DNA from: Eubacteriales bacterium
Lineage (GTDB): Bacteria > Bacillota > Clostridia > JAQUNY01
Assembly (NCBI GenBank): GCA_028717405.1
Contig: JAQUNY010000055.1
Location: 1 to 7,351 of the forward strand
Direction: 5' to 3'
Length of the DNA: 7,351 bases
Below are positions 5,690-7,351 of this stretch, piece by piece. The notes under the pieces were generated by a model. That model worked only from the letters and a program-made list of their open reading frames with translations, made no database searches and had not been told where the DNA came from. Each line of letters opens with the position of its first letter. Positions within the stretch are counted from its first letter, which is position 1. Position numbers and translations under genes: made by a program.

Positions 5690-7332
5690 AAAAGAAGAAG
5701 CTGTTAAAGATCCTGGCGCTTGTATTGGCGGCACTTATGGTGATTGCCTTATTTGGGGCGTGCGCAAAGGAGGAAGATGAAACAACTAAGACTCCGGGAA
5801 CTTCAAAAACTGCAGCACCTGTGACGACGAAAACTGCAGCTGCGACTGCAGCCAAAACAGCTGGGGCAACATCCGCAGCCGGCGCGGCAACAGCAGTAAA
5901 AACAGAGGCAGCCCCGGAGACTGAGACCGATGCGGCCGCTACCGAGGGAGCTCAGGAGAGTCCTGCGGAAGAAACAGAAGAGACGGGTGGTGTTGAAGAG
6001 GAAGCAGTTATCGACATGAAGGGGCAAACGATCTTACTATCTTATTATGGTACGACTGAACCTGATTTTGCAGCCAATGCGCAATATGCAGTTTTCGGGA
6101 AACGCCTTGAGGAAGCGCAGGAAAAGTTTAATTTCAAAATAGAGAAAGTAAATTTCGGCGGCAGCAATACTTCGCAATACGGCAGGGACATCATAACAAA
6201 TATGATAGCTGGATTAAGGACGACAGATATCGCCACAATAAGTACATTTTCGCATTATATGCCTTTTGTAAAAAACAAGATATTGCTTGAACTTGATGAC
6301 AAAATCAATTTTGAAGATCCACTGATTAAGGCGTATGACTTTCTCTATAACTTTAAATGGAAGGGCAAACATTATGTGCTGACGCCAGGCCCCGAGGTCG
6401 CGCTTGGAAGTTGGACGACTCCCTACAATATCGGGAGCATGCAGTATAACAGTGACCTGTTTCAGCGAGAGGGGCAGCCCGACATACTTGATCTGGTAAT
6501 AGCAAAAAGGTGGAACTGGGAAACATTCCTTGATGTTTGCATAAACCTGACCAGGGACACAAATGGAGATGGAGTAACCGACCAGTGGGCTATGACTTCA
6601 GACAGTACATTTTATTTCGCGCAGATGATGCTTTATTCAAATGGAGCGATACCACTGGTGCAGAAAGATGACGGGAAGTATGCAGCTGATATTTTTGATG
6701 TTGAGGCACAGAGGGCATTTCAGTTTATCTCAGACCTGGCTTATGTCCATAAGGTGTTTAAATATCCGGGAAGTACAGCCTGTTACCAGTATTATGCAAA
6801 CGGTCAGGCAGCAATGTTTATAAATGTAGCAGGATATAACTCGCGTCATCAGGGCGGTTACAAGGGTGCACCACTGAAATCCTCACTTGTGGCACCTGTT
6901 CCCCTTGGCCCCGATGTTGATGATTACCTTCTTGTTGTGAATCCCACATTGTATGGTGCTATGGTTAATACGCCTTATGCGAATGAAATAGGAGAGATAT
7001 TAAAATATGTAATGGTTTCATGGGATGAAAACCTTAATACTCTGCCTTATCTCAGAGAAGTCATGGATGCATACCCGAAATTGTGGGAGCCGGGTGGATC
7101 AGGGGCTGACAGGATCGTTATAACCACGAAGAAGGAATATGATGTGAATTTTAATGTTACAGGAAAGAAAATGTATATTGACTACTATATTATAGGGGAT
7201 TATGCATTTTCCAATATGCTGAAAGCATTAGTTGTAAATCCGATCATGGATGGGAAAATGAGTGTTTCGCAGGCACTTGAGAGCGGGAAGACTCAGCTTG
7301 AGGCATTCGTTGATGAATATTGCGAACAGTAA
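5686..7332 (+). CDS. Extracellular solute-binding lipoprotein of an ABC importer (family 1 type)
   Basis: This 548-residue protein starts with a lipoprotein signal: basic MKKKKLLK, a hydrophobic segment (9-23), and a lipobox-like LFGAC with C26 as the lipidated residue. Residues 27-108 form a long low-complexity linker, first rich in Ala/Thr/Lys, then acidic. The binding domain (about 110-548) has features of family 1 solute-binding proteins: an early 'ILLSYYG' strand, the 'DTNGDGVTDQWA' calcium-loop-like motif (291-302), and 'YANGQAAMFINVAGYN' (370-385), which corresponds to the FxxGxAAM motif of sugar-binding members. It should sit on the outer face of the membrane and deliver a carbohydrate-like or related ligand to permeases encoded elsewhere, perhaps beyond the right edge, where 19 bases remain. 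The start has AAGGAGG eight bases upstream. It is likely in one operon with the iron-sulfur gene. Ligand identity cannot be inferred. Confidence 0.92.
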   Translation: MKKKKLLKILALVLAALMVIALFGACAKEEDETTKTPGTSKTAAPVTTKTAAATAAKTAGATSAAGAATAVKTEAAPETETDAAATEGAQESPAEETEETGGVEEEAVIDMKGQTILLSYYGTTEPDFAANAQYAVFGKRLEEAQEKFNFKIEKVNFGGSNTSQYGRDIITNMIAGLRTTDIATISTFSHYMPFVKNKILLELDDKINFEDPLIKAYDFLYNFKWKGKHYVLTPGPEVALGSWTTPYNIGSMQYNSDLFQREGQPDILDLVIAKRWNWETFLDVCINLTRDTNGDGVTDQWAMTSDSTFYFAQMMLYSNGAIPLVQKDDGKYAADIFDVEAQRAFQFISDLAYVHKVFKYPGSTACYQYYANGQAAMFINVAGYNSRHQGGYKGAPLKSSLVAPVPLGPDVDDYLLVVNPTLYGAMVNTPYANEIGEILKYVMVSWDENLNTLPYLREVMDAYPKLWEPGGSGADRIVITTKKEYDVNFNVTGKKMYIDYYIIGDYAFSNMLKALVVNPIMDGKMSVSQALESGKTQLEAFVDEYCEQ

Positions 7333-7351
7333 TAATATAGAGGCTACAATA

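Noticed and set aside
5803..6027. Cysteine-rich minus-strand frame opposite the lipoprotein linker
   Set aside because: Its Cys/Arg-rich composition is simply the complement of the Ala/Thr/Glu-rich linker codons.
1..7351. CRISPR array, tRNA, rRNA, insertion sequence or prophage attachment site
   Set aside because: No spaced repeat-spacer pattern, cloverleaf, transposase frame or flanking duplications were seen; the short repeats found are regulatory in scale.

Overview
The window looks like chromosomal DNA of a low-to-moderate G+C member of the Firmicutes, most likely class Clostridia. This is inferred from strong AAGGAGG-type ribosome binding sites, a Gram-positive style lipoprotein solute-binding protein with a KKKK signal peptide, AT-rich intergenic DNA and the gene families present. 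No genus can be named from the sequence alone.

Layout, left to right. Bases 1-206 are intergenic: a Shine-Dalgarno at the left edge for a minus-strand gene that begins just outside the window, a strong 11-bp stem terminator, and an unexpected plus-strand promoter-like sequence. Bases 207-3161 (minus) encode a 984-residue protein with two tandem FAD-type oxidoreductase modules and a helical-repeat-like tail. Bases 3162-3355 hold its predicted promoter: an extended -10 with a poor -35, preceded by a perfect 16-bp direct repeat that looks like a two-half-site AraC-family operator. Bases 3356-4303 (minus, TTG start) encode an AraC-family regulator. Bases 4304-4629 form an AT-rich divergent intergenic region with five AATCAG-centred repeats at helical spacing. 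Bases 4630-5610 (plus) encode an iron-sulfur protein related to epoxyqueuosine reductase and reductive dehalogenases. Bases 5686-7332 (plus) encode a lipoprotein substrate-binding protein of an ABC importer; its permeases, if adjacent, lie beyond the right edge. A possible 23-codon reading frame bridges the last two genes.

Working model (inference): the binding protein captures a small organic, probably sugar-like, compound. The flavoprotein and the iron-sulfur protein carry out redox steps on it or on a product, and the AraC-type protein senses a ligand and activates the flavoprotein promoter, perhaps also the divergent operon. The substrate cannot be read from the sequence. The most unusual points are the operator-like direct repeat, the helically phased repeats in the divergent region, the degenerate first FAD module, and the atypical second cysteine cluster of the iron-sulfur protein.
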